Part shown: piece by piece, positions 8,212 through 16,249 of the stretch | Layout of the letters: each line of letters starts with the position of its first letter | Position numbering within the stretch: the stretch's first letter is position 1 | Source: Hormoscilla sp. GM7CHS1pb | Lineage (GTDB): Bacteria > Cyanobacteriota > Cyanobacteriia > Cyanobacteriales > Desertifilaceae | Assembly (NCBI GenBank): GCA_014323675.1 | Contig: JACONN010000006.1 | Span: 434,001-498,000, forward strand | Direction of reading: 5' to 3' | Length of the DNA stretch: 64,000 nucleotides | Notes under the pieces: generated by a model | Databases searched by the model: none | What the model saw: only the letters and a program-made list of their open reading frames with translations | What the model was told of the DNA's origin: nothing | Program-made: the position numbers and the translations under genes

Positions 8212-8910
8212 ATGGTAGACAGACTGAACACCCGCGAAGCAAGTGCAGAAGAAATTCGCTCGGCTCCATTGTTTGAAGGATTACCCGATAGTTCGATCGA
8301 GCGGGCGACAGCTCAGGTTGTGGTGCGCACCCATCCATCTAATCAGGTGATTTTGCTGGAAAATGACTGGGGAAGTTCGGTGTACTTCATTCTAGATGGT
8401 TGGGTGAAAATTCGCACCTACAATCTGGATGGCAAGGAGGTGACGCTGAATATTATCGGCAAAGGAGAGTTGTTTGGCGAAATGGCTCCTCTGGAGGAGG
8501 TGCCTCGCTCGACAGATGTGATCACCCTGGTTCCGACTAGGATAGGTAATATGCCAGCCTCGGATTTTGTCCATCTGATCAATACCGAACCGAAGGCGGG
8601 CATTAGATTAGCTCAGTTGATGGCACGACGTTTGCGTCAGGTAAACCGGCGTCTGCGGTTGCGGGAATCGGATAGTACCTCGCGGGTGGCAGATATTCTG
8701 CTGTTTCTGGCCGACGGACAGGGCAAACGCACTACCGAAGGTGTGGAAATTCCTAATTTACCTCACCGGGAACTGAGTAGTCTGAGTGGACTGGCTCGGG
8801 AAACGGTGACCAGAGTTTTGAGTAAACTGGAGAAGAAAAATCTCATAGTGCGCGATCGCGATATTCTTTGCATCCCAGATATTCATGCTCTGGAGAGGAT
8901 GATGGTATAA
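8212..8910 (+). CDS. Crp/Fnr-family transcriptional regulator
   Basis: The product of about 232 residues has an N-terminal cyclic-nucleotide-binding-type jelly roll (roughly residues 15-130, with SSVYFILDGWVKI and GELFGEMAPLEE). A long dimerisation helix follows (RLAQLMARRLRQVNRRLRLRE), then a C-terminal winged helix-turn-helix, HRELSSLSGLARETVTRVLS, typical of the Crp/Fnr family. The canonical cAMP-binding RxS phosphate cassette is only partly matched (EVPRSTDV), so the effector is uncertain. I chose the ATG at 8212 with AGAAGG just upstream; a TTG at 8197 would add five residues. DUF2232 and CobT-like genes follow closely on the same strand, probably as one operon. Confidence 0.85.
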   Translation: MVDRLNTREASAEEIRSAPLFEGLPDSSIERATAQVVVRTHPSNQVILLENDWGSSVYFILDGWVKIRTYNLDGKEVTLNIIGKGELFGEMAPLEEVPRSTDVITLVPTRIGNMPASDFVHLINTEPKAGIRLAQLMARRLRQVNRRLRLRESDSTSRVADILLFLADGQGKRTTEGVEIPNLPHRELSSLSGLARETVTRVLSKLEKKNLIVRDRDILCIPDIHALERMMV

Positions 8911-8938
8911 CTCGATTGCCCAGAAACATGAAATAAAC

Positions 8939-9619
8939 ATGGCACCGGAAAAATCCGCAGCAGAGACCGAAAGTAAGGCAGCAGGGGAAAAACCACATCA
9001 AATGGCACCATTGCCTCTGGTGGAGGCGGCATTTTTAGCCAGTACCTCCAGCATGATCTGGCTGGTGAATTACTATTTTCCGATGGGACCGGTGTTGCGA
9101 ATATTTTTCCCGGTGCCGATCGCCCTGGCATACCTGCGGCGGGGAAATCGCACTGCCTGGATGACGGCGACGGTATCGGGACTGCTGCTGACGGTGCTGA
9201 TGGGACCGACTCGCAGCATTTTGTTTGTGATTCCTTTTGGTCTCTTGGGAGTGCAACTGGGGGCCCTGTGGCGACGGGGGGCTGGTTGGACGATCTCCAT
9301 CGTCTTGGGTAGCATGCTGGGCGCTTTCGGATTTTTCTTTAGAATTTGGCTGGTTTCAATCCTGTTGGGAGATGATTTGTGGGTTTACGTGACGGTACAA
9401 GTGACGGGGTTGATAGACTGGGCATTCCTGAAGCTAGGGTTGCTACTCGTTCCTAGTCTCTCCCTAGTTCAGGCGATCGCGGTAATTTTGGTACTGGCGA
9501 ACAATGCCATTTACATGTTCGTGGTCCATCTGGTGTCATCCCTGCTGCTAGAACGTCTGGGAACTCCCATTCCCCCGCCGCCCAAATGGGTGCAAGTTAT
9601 TCTCGACTACGAGGATTGA
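8939..9619 (+). CDS. DUF2232 family integral membrane protein
   Basis: This 226-residue protein has about five to six hydrophobic segments. It starts with a short charged N-terminus (APEKSAAETESKAAGEK), then LVEAAFLASTSSMIWLVNYY and GPVLRIFFPVPIALAYLRRG. The latter pattern is typical of DUF2232 proteins, which are predicted transport-type membrane proteins found widely in cyanobacteria and Firmicutes. It lies 28 bp after the Crp/Fnr gene and 16 bp before the TIGR00303 gene. The same DUF2232-CobT-like neighbourhood is known in other cyanobacteria. Substrate unknown. Confidence 0.8.
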   Translation: MAPEKSAAETESKAAGEKPHQMAPLPLVEAAFLASTSSMIWLVNYYFPMGPVLRIFFPVPIALAYLRRGNRTAWMTATVSGLLLTVLMGPTRSILFVIPFGLLGVQLGALWRRGAGWTISIVLGSMLGAFGFFFRIWLVSILLGDDLWVYVTVQVTGLIDWAFLKLGLLLVPSLSLVQAIAVILVLANNAIYMFVVHLVSSLLLERLGTPIPPPPKWVQVILDYED

Positions 9620-9635
9620 AAATTTTCCTCTCCCT

Positions 9636-10757
9636 ATGGCCAACTCCCACCTGTATCGCGTTTATACCCAGATGCAACTCGGTCAGCGGTGGCTAGATAG
9701 GCATCGGGGGCTGCGCCCAGTTTTTGCTTGTATTTTGGGATTTACCGATACGGGCCTGATCCCTGGCATTTCAGCTGCTGGTGCAACCCCAGCCGATCGG
9801 CGATATACTTGCCTGGCAGATGCGGAGTTTTTGTGCAATGGCCCGACCCGAGAATATAAATATCCTTTGCCGCCGTTGGATGCTGGGGTTTCACCCGTGC
9901 TGATTTCCCGGGCCGTGGTGGCCGCACTGGATATCCCGGTTTATCTGTTCAATGGGGGTTTGCCAGAGATACCGTCAGTACCGACAATTGATTTAGGTGG
10001 GGCACCTGCACGTTGCGTGACTACTGGCAAGGCCCTAGAACTAGGGATGGTGAAACAGCTTTGGCATCAGGGACTCAGCTGGGGAGAGAAACTAGGTCGC
10101 GAGGCTGAGTATCTGATTGTCAGCGAGTGCGTTGTTGGGGGAACTACTACGGCATTGGCTCTATTAACTGCCTTAGGTATCCCTGCTGCAGGTAAGATCA
10201 ATAGCAGCCATCCTACCTGCAATCATGCCCAGAAGTGGGATGTGGTACAAGCTGGGTTACAAGCTGCCGGTGAAAAAGCACTGGCCACCCATCCGCTAGA
10301 ACTGGTAGCCGCAGTGGGGGATCCCATGCAAGTTGTGGCTGCTGGTATGGCGATCGCCGCTAGTCGAACTACCGGTGTTATGTTAGCAGGGGGCACCCAA
10401 ATGTTAGCGGTCTATGGCCTGATGCAGGCGATCGCCCGCAAGGATGCTGTAGCATGGCAACCGGAACAGGTGGTGGTGGGCACTACCCGCTGGGTAGCCG
10501 AAGACCCCACTGGCGATACCGTAGGTCTGGCTAACTCCATCGGTTCTGTACCCCTAATCGCTACCCAGCTGAGTTTTGCCAGTTCTCGATTTCCGCAGCT
10601 TGTGGCATATGAGCGGGGTTTTGTCAAGGAAGGCGTGGGATGCGGCGGATGTGCGATCGCGGCTTCTCTGTACCAAGGTTGGAAGCAGATGCAACTCCTC
10701 CAAGAAATTGAAGACTTAATCGAGATCGTCGCCAGGGAAAAATATGTAAATTGTTAG
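9636..10757 (+). CDS. TIGR00303 family protein (CobT-like phosphoribosyltransferase homologue)
   Basis: The 373-residue protein resembles nicotinate-nucleotide-dimethylbenzimidazole phosphoribosyltransferase (CobT) and belongs to the TIGR00303/UPF0284 group of cyanobacteria and archaea. Recognisable stretches are FACILGFTDTGLIPGISAAG near the N-terminus, the glycine-rich VVGGTTTALALLTALGIPA in the middle, and GVMLAGGTQMLAVYGLMQA. CobT activates the lower ligand base of cobamides; for this subfamily a cobamide role is inferred, not shown. Its length matches the family. It is the last gene of the 8212-10757 run. Confidence 0.85.
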   Translation: MANSHLYRVYTQMQLGQRWLDRHRGLRPVFACILGFTDTGLIPGISAAGATPADRRYTCLADAEFLCNGPTREYKYPLPPLDAGVSPVLISRAVVAALDIPVYLFNGGLPEIPSVPTIDLGGAPARCVTTGKALELGMVKQLWHQGLSWGEKLGREAEYLIVSECVVGGTTTALALLTALGIPAAGKINSSHPTCNHAQKWDVVQAGLQAAGEKALATHPLELVAAVGDPMQVVAAGMAIAASRTTGVMLAGGTQMLAVYGLMQAIARKDAVAWQPEQVVVGTTRWVAEDPTGDTVGLANSIGSVPLIATQLSFASSRFPQLVAYERGFVKEGVGCGGCAIAASLYQGWKQMQLLQEIEDLIEIVAREKYVNC

Positions 10758-10822
10758 TTGTCAGTAGCACAGACTTCCTAGTGAGGTCACGGTAATAGAC
10801 ATGAAAACTAACAACAAACTCC

Positions 10823-10928
10823 GGCGTTGCACATTTTTGGGATGATAGCAGTCAATGGTTGCCGTTCCCTGGCTCCCGCCTGGGAACGGCAATTTTCAAC
10901 CCTTATCATCCCGTAGTTGTGCAACGCC
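10823..10928. mobile_element. MITE-like element (GGCGTTGCAC family) with 8-bp target duplication
   Basis: A 106-bp element begins GGCGTTGCACA and ends GTGCAACGCC, with a second inverted pair (GGGATGATA near the left end, TATCATCCC near the right). It is flanked by CAAACTCC at 10815-10822 and 10929-10936. A 26-bp-type palindrome (CCGTTCCCTGGC...GGGAACGG) fills its centre. Related copies occur at 35568 and 63233. Confidence 0.8.
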
Positions 10929-10954
10929 CAAACTCCTATGAATGTTTTTTAATC

Positions 10955-11059
10955 TGCCATTCGATAATTTTTCATTGCCATTGGATGACTAATCTGTGTC
11001 ATTGAATGATTTTTTTCTGCCATTGAATAAATTACCCCTGCCATTGGATGATTATTCAG
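10955..11059. repeat. 21-bp tandem repeat, five units
   Basis: Five consecutive units of exactly 21 bp start at 10955, 10976, 10997, 11018 and 11039. The consensus begins TGCCATTGGATGA followed by an AT-rich tail. The unit length keeps any reading frame; on the minus strand it would give heptapeptides with a conserved Met, but no convincing gene covers it. Confidence 0.9.
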
Positions 11060-11140
11060 CGGGCCGTTTCCAGAGATGCCCACCCTGTCGTGTCGCACCC
11101 GCGCACGACATGGGTGGGCACTCATGGCTGGCGCTCCCGA

Positions 11141-11209
11141 TCGTTTACCGATCCACCCACCCATGTCGTTGCCTGCTGGCGAACGACAGGGTGGGTGAAG
11201 AGGAAACGA
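11141..11209. repeat. 69-bp palindromic element (TCGTTTACC...GAGGAAACGA)
   Basis: The element carries the inner inverted pair CACCCACCCATGTCGTT / GAACGACAGGGTGGGTG. Near-identical 69-bp copies occur at 28746-28814 and 32980-33048. A related 70-bp-type palindrome with CGCGCACGACATGGGTGGG lies directly upstream (about 11066-11130). Confidence 0.85.
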
Positions 11210-11345
11210 GTGAGGGATACGGAAACGGTTGATTGCTTACCCTGCCTCCTCCTTGCTGCGACCGCCAACCCGGCGAGCGATCGCAAACCTTTTCAGGTTT
11301 AATTTGTTGCGTAGGTATATTGCGCACCCGCTGCTGACCTGTTAC

Positions 11346-11717
11346 CTACTGAACGTGGGTTCTCTGAGATAGGAGTTGTTCTTCTAACGCTGCAATTCGA
11401 TTGTAAGCAGCAGTAAGTTGAGCTGTCAGTCTTTGGATCTGGATTTCGGGTGATACCTCTATATCGACGCCGATATCGTTATTTTTTGGATAATTATCAT
11501 CCACAAGCACATCCTTGTGATCCATCATTGCATGACCTAGGCTACTGTCTTGATACTTGTATCGAATTACACTTGGACTGGGTCTGTCTGGTTTAACGGT
11601 ATTTAAACTCTGCTCGGACACCAGATGGGCAATTTTATACTTTAACTGCTCGAGACTTTGAGACATAAGATCGACTTTGATCGTCAAAGCGGCAATTTGC
11701 TGTCTAACTCGTTCCAT
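11346..11717 (-). CDS. Small coiled-coil protein of unknown function
   Basis: This 123-residue protein has a heptad-rich N-terminus (VRQQIAALTIKVDLMSQSLE) and a C-terminal helix (IQRLTAQLTAAYNRIAALEE), separated by a polar loop. There is no signal peptide or membrane segment. Similar short coiled-coil proteins are found in filamentous cyanobacteria, but I know no function. It is transcribed away from the solute-binding protein gene at 12040, with an AT-rich intergenic region between them that would hold both promoters. Confidence 0.65.
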   Translation of the reverse strand: MERVRQQIAALTIKVDLMSQSLEQLKYKIAHLVSEQSLNTVKPDRPSPSVIRYKYQDSSLGHAMMDHKDVLVDDNYPKNNDIGVDIEVSPEIQIQRLTAQLTAAYNRIAALEEQLLSQRTHVQ

Positions 11718-11930
11718 GGTGTTCTCCAGTAGTTCTGCTGATGAGTGTTTATTATCCTAAAAAATTTTTGATAATAAACTTGATAACTTTTTGAATTATT
11801 TAACTTTTAGTAATAATTCAGCAATAAATACTTACATTTATGAAAATGGTTGCTACAGATGGGTCGATCTCAGATGCGTGGATATTCACCGGTGCTCAGT
11901 GGCTATCTCAGACTTGTGGCAGATGCCCTG

Positions 11931-11964
11931 AGAAACCCGGTTTTTTGGAAAAATCGGGTTTCTG
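11931..11964. repeat. AGAAACCCGGTTT hairpin upstream of the solute-binding protein gene
   Basis: AGAAACCCGGTTTTTT followed after a few bases by AAAATCGGGTTTCT forms a hairpin. The same AAACCCGGTTTCT motif recurs near 44596, 44700 and 46506, so it is a dispersed repeat rather than a dedicated regulator. Confidence 0.55.
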
Positions 11965-12039
11965 AATGGCAAAATGGGGATAACACCGGCAACTGGCAAG
12001 CTAAGGTAAAAGTGAAAAGTAAAAGTATTGAATGTGAGT

Positions 12040-13227
12040 ATGAATCGTCGGAGTTTTATCCTAGGTACTTGTACAGATGCTCTGGGTCTGATGGCGGGAG
12101 CCTCACTATTGGCAACAGTAGCTGGATGCAGGGCCCGACAGCAGGACCGTTTGAGAGTCAAACTGTTGAAAAACTCGATTCCCGCCCAGATGTTAGGTCA
12201 ATTTCGCAAGGAACTAAAACAACCCGCAGTCATGGATTTTACTCCTGTAGCTCAGCTTGAGGAGTTGTTTAAATTGCTGTTGCAGCTTTCTGGTGCTGAA
12301 GCGCCCAAAAAGCCTGGTTTACTGACACGACTTCGTTTCTGGAACTCTAAACCTGAACCCACTCCTGATTTGGTCACTTTGGGAGATTACTGGCTACAAT
12401 CAGCTATTGACAAGAATCTAATTCAACCCCTGAACCCAGAACAACTGCATAGGTGGCAGGAGTTGCCAGAAATCTGGCAAGCATTGGTCAAGCGGAATGA
12501 CCGAGGTGAAGCAGACCCGGATGGAAAGGTTTGGGGTGCTCCCTACCGCTGGGGTAGTACTGTGATTGTCTACCGCCGAGACAAGTTTAAGTCTTTGGGA
12601 TGGGAACCTACTAATTGGAGTGACCTCTGGCGCGAGGAATTGAAGGGTCGCATCTCTCTTCTCGACCAGCCTAGAGAAGCGATCGGCTTAACCTTGAAAA
12701 AGCTGGGCCACTCTTATAATAGTGAGAATCTGGACGATATTCCTGCTTTGGCAGAGGAATTGCATAAACTGCACCAACAGACTAGGTTTTACAGCGATGA
12801 TGCTTACCTGCAACCCTTGATCGAAGGGGATACCTGGGTGGCAGTTGGGTGGTCAACGGATGTCGGACCTGCGATGGGGCGCTACAAGCTTCTTGCTAGC
12901 GTGGTGCCCCAGTCTGGCACTGCTCTCTGGGCAGATTTGTGGGTACGACCTGCCTCTGTTACCAACGGTGACAACACTCTAGCAAACCAATGGATTGATT
13001 TTTGTTTGCAAAAAGATAAAGCTGGTCAATTTTCCTTGCTCGCTAAGGCATCATCCCCCTTGCTCTCTGAGCTCAACCCTGCTGATTTGCCTCAAGCTTT
13101 ACAAGATAATCCTATTCTACTGCCCGATCGCGCCATTCTGGAAGCAAGTGAATTTCTCTTGCCTCTGCCAGCAGCTACCGTTGCCCAATACCAGTCTCTG
13201 TGGAGAAAAATTCTTTCTTATAATTAG
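12040..13227 (+). CDS. Tat-type extracellular solute-binding lipoprotein
   Basis: The product of about 395 residues begins MNRRSFILG, a twin-arginine signal, followed by a hydrophobic stretch and a lipobox-like TVAGC, so it is probably exported folded and lipidated. The body resembles periplasmic binding proteins of the polyamine/iron type. It has PDLVTLGDYWLQSAIDKNLI near the N-terminus, GAPYRWGSTVIVYRRDKFK in the middle, and the hinge-like WVAVGWSTDVGPAM. I chose the ATG at 12040 because the RR motif follows directly; a TTG at 12028 would add four residues. No permease or ATPase gene lies beside it, so it must work with components encoded elsewhere. The ligand is not identifiable here. Confidence 0.8.
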   Translation: MNRRSFILGTCTDALGLMAGASLLATVAGCRARQQDRLRVKLLKNSIPAQMLGQFRKELKQPAVMDFTPVAQLEELFKLLLQLSGAEAPKKPGLLTRLRFWNSKPEPTPDLVTLGDYWLQSAIDKNLIQPLNPEQLHRWQELPEIWQALVKRNDRGEADPDGKVWGAPYRWGSTVIVYRRDKFKSLGWEPTNWSDLWREELKGRISLLDQPREAIGLTLKKLGHSYNSENLDDIPALAEELHKLHQQTRFYSDDAYLQPLIEGDTWVAVGWSTDVGPAMGRYKLLASVVPQSGTALWADLWVRPASVTNGDNTLANQWIDFCLQKDKAGQFSLLAKASSPLLSELNPADLPQALQDNPILLPDRAILEASEFLLPLPAATVAQYQSLWRKILSYN

Positions 13228-13710
13228 GGACTTGCGGGAAAATAAGATACCAGTCAGGAGGGGACAATAGGGATATCCCATTTGGGCAAGTTTTCAGAGC
13301 GTTGCCAAAAGACTTTGTAGAGTTCTAATGCATCTGCCAAGACCTTAACCCCAGTTTCCTAGGTAGGGTTTGCTGAAAAACTCAAAAAAACATGGGATAG
13401 AAAGGAGTCAAGAAATCAAACTCACTCAAATATAAGCTGTTTTTGTCCGCACAATAAATTGACATAACAAATTATTATGACTCGGATACGAAAAGTGGAA
13501 TTTTGGTAAATTTGACACAAAAAAAGACAGATCTTATGCCTCAGCTTAACCAGATTCATCACTAAAAATGTGAGGGCAATGGACGTTTCTGAGGTTCCAG
13601 CCAGTTTAGTCATTACTCGTCCACTGAGGTTTGTAGTGAGGACTTCAGTCCTCACTACAAACCTCAGAAAAATCGGCTAAATCTCCCTTGCGGTGAGGGA
13701 AGTCGAACCT
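13228..13710. other. Non-coding region with a long palindrome
   Basis: No convincing gene. A near-perfect 44-bp palindrome at 13624-13667 (CTGAGGTTTGTAGTGAGGAC with its complement) belongs to the GTTTGTAGT family that forms the array at 52139. On the minus strand around 13270-13365 there is a short open stretch (VKVLADALELYKVFWQRSE) that could be a gene remnant, but I cannot name it. Confidence 0.55.
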
Positions 13711-13780
13711 TCGCGTCCGGAGACACCCACCCATGTCGTGCGCGGGAGCGACACGACATGGTGGGTGCTCCTGGACGCGA
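13711..13780. repeat. 70-bp palindromic element (TCGCGTCC...GGACGCGA)
   Basis: Terminal 8-bp inverted repeats TCGCGTCC/GGACGCGA enclose CACCCACCCATGTCGTG and its complement. Copies of the same 70-bp length lie at 28210-28279, 28486-28555 and 30254-30323, and a 68-bp one at 33476-33543, in both orientations. This copy separates two short stretches that look like halves of a tRNA gene. Confidence 0.9.
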
Positions 13781-13807
13781 CTCTGCCCTGTCCTATCCAT
13801 TAACCTC

Positions 13808-15379
13808 TTAAGGCAGCCAGCGGGGGCGAAAGCCTCTCCAGGGCAGTTCTTGGGGTTGCAGTTGCTGACCCTGTTGTGGTGCGATGTTTACCAGAGGTAG
13901 CAGCCAGAGACTACTGCTATTCGGGCCTTGATTCTGACCGATCGCCTGAGCAGCATTAGGGTTAGTAATAGTTTGATCGAATAGCAAAGCCAGACCATCA
14001 GGCGACAGAGAAAAATGCATATCTCGCCGATCAGTCGGTAAAGCTAATAAAGGTATCTGATTGCCAGTCTTCAGATCAATAGCAGCGAAATAAGGCAACT
14101 CCTGGTAGATTTCATCAGACTGGACCAATTGAGATAGCAAACAATAGAGAATAGTTTTACTCGGGTCAAACTGGCAGCTAGAAATAGATCCTGTAGTATC
14201 TAAAAGTTTTTTAGGCTCAGAATTAGTCAGTAAAAAAAGCGACCTAGTGTAATCTGGATTAAACCTTACCATTACAGCAGAGCCATCTGAGGCGAAATCC
14301 AGAACCATACCAAAATTGGGTAGAAAATCGATCGGTTGTACCTCTCGTGTCCGATTCTTCAAACCATCCACAGACCGTGAGCGCCCACCCATATCGCTGC
14401 CGGAGAGGCGAGCGACAGGGTGGGCGTCTCTGGACACGACTTCCAAGTCAGGGTCAAGTGGCAGAATAGCGATACCTTGTCCTTGGGTCATGGCGATCGC
14501 CCGACTATCGGGAGTGATGGTAAACTCTCCTCCGGGTTTGCTGTTGAGAGGTTGGGGTTTTGTCCCTGGACGAACTACCCACAAACTCACATCTCCTGAA
14601 TCTCGCCGGTTAATGCGTTGCACCACAATTGTCTGTCCGTCTGGAGACAGGTCAAACTTGAGGTTGCGGTAATCCTGATTATCTAATACTGTTTCGATTA
14701 TCCCAGCTTCTGCCTGCCTTTGTTTATCTTTCTGCCGACTCGATGCTGGAGTTATACCTGTGGTCGCGGTATATAATTTTTGTTCCAGGAACCCTTGGTC
14801 TGCGTCTAAGCGATCGCTGGCTGCAAACAGGATCCGATCGCGACTTGGGTAGGGCTGAAAATCCATCACAACCAGCTTTTCTGGAGTCAGAATTTCTTTT
14901 GACTGCTTAGTCAGATTATATAATACCAACCGTCCTGCTTCTTCCCCATCAACCCCGATGTAGGCAAAAGCCCGATCTCGGCTCTTAAATTTTCCCATAA
15001 AGGGCTGGTTTGCTACAGTTTTTTCCTGGCCTATCAGCCTATCTTTAGCCCCCAACAGCTGCAAATTAAAACTTGTACCATAGGGAACCGGATTAGTTAA
15101 AGTATAAGCCATTTTCCGTCCCGCCCAACTAATTTTTCCCGGCAGCGGCGGCTCGATTTTCATGTTATTCTCTACGCTTTCACGATCCATAGGCCGATTG
15201 AATGTCAAGATAAAAGCAGTATCCTCAGCACTCACTGTTTTATCCTGCCAGCTGAAATTCCGCACTCGCGGTGCTGTATACACCCCATTCATTAACATAA
15301 TTACTATTACAATACTCATAGTTATCATTAGGGCGATCGCCACCCTGTCTAGCGGTTGAAGTGATTTTTGATCGAGCAT
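13808..15379 (-). CDS. Membrane-anchored Ig-like/beta-propeller protein
   Basis: The 523-residue protein has one N-terminal membrane anchor (about residues 13-33, VAIALMITMSIVIVIMLMNG). An Ig-like domain of the SbsA type follows (AFILTFNRPMDRESVENNM, about 55-130). The remainder is TolB/WD40-like propeller blades: FDLSPDGQTIVV, FTITPDSRAIAM, MHFSLSPDGLALLFD. It is probably exposed on the periplasmic side. A palindromic repeat of about 95 bp (14345-14439, TCGTGTCC...GGACACGA) is embedded in frame at residues about 313-345, giving the atypical segment SRDAHPVARLSGSDMGGRS. Function unknown. The gene precedes the TIGR03943/permease pair in the transcription order of the opposite-facing cluster. 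Confidence 0.75.
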   Translation of the reverse strand: MLDQKSLQPLDRVAIALMITMSIVIVIMLMNGVYTAPRVRNFSWQDKTVSAEDTAFILTFNRPMDRESVENNMKIEPPLPGKISWAGRKMAYTLTNPVPYGTSFNLQLLGAKDRLIGQEKTVANQPFMGKFKSRDRAFAYIGVDGEEAGRLVLYNLTKQSKEILTPEKLVVMDFQPYPSRDRILFAASDRLDADQGFLEQKLYTATTGITPASSRQKDKQRQAEAGIIETVLDNQDYRNLKFDLSPDGQTIVVQRINRRDSGDVSLWVVRPGTKPQPLNSKPGGEFTITPDSRAIAMTQGQGIAILPLDPDLEVVSRDAHPVARLSGSDMGGRSRSVDGLKNRTREVQPIDFLPNFGMVLDFASDGSAVMVRFNPDYTRSLFLLTNSEPKKLLDTTGSISSCQFDPSKTILYCLLSQLVQSDEIYQELPYFAAIDLKTGNQIPLLALPTDRRDMHFSLSPDGLALLFDQTITNPNAAQAIGQNQGPNSSSLWLLPLVNIAPQQGQQLQPQELPWRGFRPRWLP

Positions 15380-15438
15380 TTTTCTTGCGAGTTAAAATTG
15401 TCAATTTACGATATGCCATTTTACATCCTCCATCCTTC

Positions 15439-16242
15439 CTAATAATTATAAGGATTTTCTGGTTCTGAAATTGGTTTCAGGGAGTCAGCGGCGATCGTCA
15501 GTTGGCGTTTCCCATCTAAAGTTTCAGCAATCATTTTACCTTCTATTTCCCACCAGGTATCTGGGGGGTAATCATTGCGATCGGTCCGCGGACGGCCCGA
15601 AAAATCGGAATTCAGCTTAACAGGTAATCCTACTGGGTAAGCATCCGCAGCACAGCAAGTAATCACAAAGCGAGAAATCAACAGATATTCTGCTGGCAAG
15701 GTCGGAAGATGGATGACAAAACCATTCACTTTCACCTTTTGGCCAGCATAGGCGTCAGGTTCGGGATAGACATTGAGAGTCCGGACCCAATCGATCAGCG
15801 ATCGCCCTTCTGGTGGAGTCGCATTTATAAATGCTTGAGGTTGAGATTCTGTCACGGGCAAGAAATCGTTTACGCCTCGCTGTAGGGCTGTTTGACTGGA
15901 AAACACTGTCGGTTCGATCGAGAAACCCGCAATGGCCGTTGCTAATAATATTGTGCTACTCCAGCCCGGAGGAAATGCGCTCAAATGTTGAGAGTTTGCG
16001 GATCGCGCAGCGTGGCGCCAGCCATACCGATAACGCCGTTTGCGCAGCAGTTCCCTGCCCTGCAACCCACTTACTAGCAGCAGACCCAATGCCGCCACGA
16101 TCGTCAGCCAATGATAAGCTGGGTGAATCAGCAGATTTAACTTGTTAGTCAGCCAGAATTTCAGCAGCAAAACACCCCAGGCTGCGATACTGAAAATATC
16201 TAGCCACGGCCTCAGGGATTTTGACCTTTTGACCATAATCAC
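15439..16242 (-). CDS. TIGR03943 family protein, partner of the adjacent permease
   Basis: The 267-residue protein has two to three N-terminal hydrophobic segments (IFSIAAWGVLLLKFWL, LTIVAALGLLLVSGL and ILLATAIAGFSI). Its C-terminal soluble domain carries the family hallmarks VNGFVIHLP and RFVITCCAADAYPVGLPV. TIGR03943 proteins occur next to DUF318/UPF0718 permeases, as here (7-bp gap to 16250). The pair is thought to act in membrane transport, with unknown substrate. Residues about 75-85 (WRHAARSAN) come from a GCAGCGTGGCGCCAGCC-type repeat carried in frame. Confidence 0.85.
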   Translation of the reverse strand: MIMVKRSKSLRPWLDIFSIAAWGVLLLKFWLTNKLNLLIHPAYHWLTIVAALGLLLVSGLQGRELLRKRRYRYGWRHAARSANSQHLSAFPPGWSSTILLATAIAGFSIEPTVFSSQTALQRGVNDFLPVTESQPQAFINATPPEGRSLIDWVRTLNVYPEPDAYAGQKVKVNGFVIHLPTLPAEYLLISRFVITCCAADAYPVGLPVKLNSDFSGRPRTDRNDYPPDTWWEIEGKMIAETLDGKRQLTIAADSLKPISEPENPYNY

Positions 16243-16249
16243 TCCTGTG

